DNA of 35,327 nucleotides. Source: Verrucomicrobiota bacterium (GTDB taxonomy: Bacteria; Verrucomicrobiota; Verrucomicrobiia; Opitutales; Opitutaceae). Location of the stretch: positions 1 through 35,327 of the forward strand of contig JAQGON010000004.1 in assembly GCA_028293565.1 (NCBI GenBank), written 5' to 3'. Position numbers and translations under genes: made by a program. Under the pieces are notes generated by a model. It was not told the origin of the DNA. It searched no databases and saw only the letters and a list, made by a program, of their open reading frames with translations. Position 1 is the stretch's first letter. Every line of letters starts with the position of its first letter. Positions 32,736 to 35,327 of the stretch are shown in pieces.

Positions 32736-35327
32736 TCAGGTCGGGGAGAGTTCGCGCTCGCGCAGCCAGGCGAAGATCACGGGCGTGACGATCAGGATGT
32801 GGACGAGGCTCGAGAGCATGCCGCCGATCACGGGCGCGGCGAGGGGCTGCATGATTTCCACGCCGGTGCGGTGGCTCCAGAAAATCGGCAGGAGCGACGC
32901 GACCGTGGTCGCCACCGTCATGACTTTCGGGCGCAACCGCAGGCGCGCGCCCTCCTTGACGGACGCAATCAGCCCGGCATGCGTCAGCCGCCCGCCTTGC
33001 TCGAGCCGCTTTCTCGCGACGGCTTCCTCGAGGTAAACCACCATCACCACGCCGGTCTGGATCGCGGTCCCGAAGAGCGCGATGTAGCCGACCCAAACCG
33101 CGACGCTGAAGTTGAAGCCCAGCGCCGCCTGCAGCATGACGCCGCCGGTGAGCGCGAACGGCACCGCCAGGATCACATGGGCCGCTTCGACGGCGGAACG
33201 AAAGGTGATCACCAGCAGGATGAAGATGATGGCGAGAACCGCCGGGAAAACATAGAGCAGAGTACGGCGGGCGCGGATCTGCTGCTCGTACTGGCCGGAA
33301 TATTCCAGGGTCATGCCCGGATCGAGTTTCACGTCGCGGGAAATCCGTTCCCTGACTTCGGCGACGAAACTTCCGAGGTCCCGGTCGCCGACGTTCGTCT
33401 GGACAAAAACCCGCAGTCGTCCGTTTTCGCTCTGGATTTCATTCGGGCCGACGACCCGCCGGATGTCCGCCACCTGCCGGAGCTGGATCGCCGCGCCGGA
33501 CGGGGTCACCATCGGAAGCTCGCCGAGCTTCTCCAGATCCTCGCGGTCCACCTGTTCGAGCCGGACCTGGAGCGGCCAGCGTTCGCGGCCGCGCAGGGTC
33601 GTCCCGACGTTCGCGCCGCCGAGTCCCGCCTCCACGTACCGCAGGACGTCGTCGACCCGCAGGCCATAGCGGCCGAGATCCTCGCGGCGCACCGCGATCT
33701 CGAGATAGGGTTTGCCCTGCACGCGCGAGGGCGCGACGCCGCTGGCGCCCTGGACCTGCTCGACCACCCGCTGGACCTCGAAGGCCTTCGCCTGCAGCGC
33801 ATCGAGATTGTCGCCGAAAATCTTCACGCCCACCTGCGCCCGGATCCCGGTGCTCGTCATCAGGACCCGGTTCTCGATCGGCTGGAGAAATCCGGGGACG
33901 TATCCCGGCACCTGCATGAGCTTGGCCGAGAGCTCGGCAATCAGCTTCGCCTTGGTGAGGCCCGGTCGCCACTGGTCCTGCGGCCGGAGCATGATCGTCG
34001 TCTCGATCATCTCGACCGGCGCCGGGTCGGTCGGCGAATCCGACCGGCCCAGCTTGCCGGCGGCCGAGACCACTTCCGGAACCTGGCGAATCACGCGGTC
34101 CTGCCACGACATGATTCTCTGCACCTCCGTCAGGGACGTCGCCGGCAGCAGGACGGGCATGAAGAGCAGCGAGCCCTCCTCGAGCGTCGGCATGAATTCG
34201 CTGCCGAAACCCCGAGTCCAGCGCGGGGGCACCGACGTGTGGCGCGCGAGCAGGGACGAGAGCGGCCGCGGCAGGCCGAAGGCGACGAGCGCGGAGAAGG
34301 CGAGGAGGCCGCCGGCGAGCGCCAGCACGGAGCGCCGGTGCGCCAGCGCCCAGTCGAGCGCCGGGTCGTAGATTCGCAGCAGCCCGCGCATCAGCCAGTT
34401 TTCATGCTCGGGCTTGAATGGCCCGCGCACGAGCAGCGTGCAGAACACGGGGACGGCCGTCACCGCCAGCAGCACCGCCCCGATCAGCGCGAAGGACTTA
34501 GTGTACGCGAGCGGGTGAAAGAGTTTTCCCTCCTGCCCGGTGAGCAGAAACACCGGCACGAAGGCGAGGATGATGATCATCATCGAGAAAAACATCGGCC
34601 GGCCCACCTGCGTCGCGGCCTCGAGCGTGAGGGCAAAGACCTCCGCCGGCGTCAGCCGGCGCCGAAGTCTCTCCTCCGCGCGCTCGCAGTGCCGGATGAC
34701 GTTTTCGGTCATGACAATTCCGGCGTCGACGAGGACGCCGATGGAAATGGCGATCCCGGTGAGCGACATGATGTGCGACGGGATGCCAAACCGGTCCATC
34801 AGGATGAACGAAATCAGCAGCGAGGCCGGCAGCGGCAGCGTGACGATCAGGATGCTCCGGAAATGGAACAGGAACAGGATGTGCGCGAGCGTCACGAGGA
34901 CGATCTCCTCCGCCAGCGCATGCTTCAGGGTGTCGATCGCGCGCCCGATCAGGTCGCTGCGGTCATAGAAGGACCGCACCGTCACGCCCGCCGGCAAGCC
35001 GGGCGCGAGGGCGGCGAGCCGCGCTTTCACGTCGGCGATGACGCGCCATGCGTTTTCGCCGTAGCGCATGACGACGATCCCGCCGACGACCTCGCGTCCG
35101 TCGACATCGAGGGCCCCGCGCCGGAAATCGCCGCCGATGCGAACGGTGGCGACATCGCGCACGTACAACGGCGTTCCCTTTCGTGGCTGAAGCGCGATCG
35201 ACTCGAGATCGGCGGCGTTGCGGACGAGCCCCAGGCCGCGGACGATGAACTCGGCGCCGTTTTCCTCGACGGTCTTGCCGCCGACGTTCCGGTTGCTCTG
35301 GGCGACGGCGTCCATCACCTCGCCGAG
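32736..35327 (-). CDS. CusA/CzcA-family heavy-metal RND efflux pump, 5' end outside window
   Basis: The C-terminal 863 residues of an inner-membrane RND proton antiporter that exports metal ions through a tripartite complex. The frame is open to the window edge (LGEV before [13 protein letters not shown]), so the N terminus lies beyond 35327. The RND features are [23 protein letters not shown] with the proton-relay Asp, [58 protein letters not shown], a porter region with [15 protein letters not shown], and a second membrane domain ([32 protein letters not shown]). Full CusA is about 1050 residues. The metal (Cu/Ag or Zn/Co/Cd) cannot be fixed here. Partner genes would lie outside the window. 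It reads into the COG0523 GTPase gene. Confidence 0.95.
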   Translation of the reverse strand, partial: LGEVMDAVAQSNRNVGGKTVEENGAEFIVRGLGLVRNAADLESIALQPRKGTPLYVRDVATVRIGGDFRRGALDVDGREVVGGIVVMRYGENAWRVIADVKARLAALAPGLPAGVTVRSFYDRSDLIGRAIDTLKHALAEEIVLVTLAHILFLFHFRSILIVTLPLPASLLISFILMDRFGIPSHIMSLTGIAISIGVLVDAGIVMTENVIRHCERAEERLRRRLTPAEVFALTLEAATQVGRPMFFSMMIIILAFVPVFLLTGQEGKLFHPLAYTKSFALIGAVLLAVTAVPVFCTLLVRGPFKPEHENWLMRGLLRIYDPALDWALAHRRSVLALAGGLLAFSALVAFGLPRPLSSLLARHTSVPPRWTRGFGSEFMPTLEEGSLLFMPVLLPATSLTEVQRIMSWQDRVIRQVPEVVSAAGKLGRSDSPTDPAPVEMIETTIMLRPQDQWRPGLTKAKLIAELSAKLMQVPGYVPGFLQPIENRVLMTSTGIRAQVGVKIFGDNLDALQAKAFEVQRVVEQVQGASGVAPSRVQGKPYLEIAVRREDLGRYGLRVDDVLRYVEAGLGGANVGTTLRGRERWPLQVRLEQVDREDLEKLGELPMVTPSGAAIQLRQVADIRRVVGPNEIQSENGRLRVFVQTNVGDRDLGSFVAEVRERISRDVKLDPGMTLEYSGQYEQQIRARRTLLYVFPAVLAIIFILLVITFRSAVEAAHVILAVPFALTGGVMLQAALGFNFSVAVWVGYIALFGTAIQTGVVMVVYLEEAVARKRLEQGGRLTHAGLIASVKEGARLRLRPKVMTVATTVASLLPIFWSHRTGVEIMQPLAAPVIGGMLSSLVHILIVTPVIFAWLRERELSPT

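Noticed and set aside
1-35327. tRNA, rRNA, CRISPR arrays, integrases or insertion sequences
   Set aside because: No cloverleaf, rRNA segment, regular spacer array or transposase/integrase motif was recognised by reading.

Overview
This is a GC-rich bacterial chromosome segment, with no plasmid, phage or transposase genes seen. The gene set suggests a Gram-negative relative of the Verrucomicrobiota, perhaps Opitutales. The evidence is a TonB receptor, a ComEC-type channel, a RibB protein with a decayed second domain ahead of ribH-nusB, a GxxExxY protein and several intergenic palindromic repeats. No rRNA or marker alignment was available, so the placement is an inference.

Layout. 1-9507 holds mostly housekeeping genes: the 3' part of nuoN, a YXWGXW-repeat secreted protein, a tandem ThyX-like protein, an endonuclease/exonuclease/phosphatase-fold protein, two copies of a 130-bp palindromic repeat, a small coiled-coil protein, comEC, rarA and an unknown protein. 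9536-14139 holds a glycosyltransferase, then ribBX-like, ribH, nusB and ftsY reading rightward. 14230-18078 (minus) looks like a metal-acquisition block: a ZnuD-like TonB-dependent receptor, a small His-containing protein, and a fusion of a degenerate P-loop segment with a multi-helix membrane domain. 18172-21228 holds a DUF481-like outer-membrane protein, a RibD-C/DHFR-like reductase and a WD40-type protein. 21413-25192 is a sugar-type ABC importer operon (binding protein plus two permeases, no ATPase). 25207-25869 holds a long imperfect hairpin and a GxxExxY protein. 25914-35327 is a leftward run: the 3' part of a CusA/CzcA-type RND pump, a COG0523 GTPase with a His-rich loop, a 1447-residue lyase-like protein, and a nitrilase whose start overlaps the stop of the large gene.

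How genes work together. RibBX-like and RibH supply riboflavin precursors. The TonB receptor, small His protein, COG0523 GTPase and RND pump point to transition-metal (zinc-like) handling, though in two separate places. The ABC importer and the large lyase-like protein suggest carbohydrate use, but the substrate is not readable from sequence.

The most unusual features are: (1) sequence-unrelated palindromic elements that fill several convergent gene junctions; (2) the P-loop/membrane fusion beside the TonB receptor, which may be a single-chain ECF-like transporter; (3) the tandem ThyX whose two halves split the signature motif; (4) the ABC permease with two large insertions; and (5) the long hairpin upstream of the GxxExxY gene.
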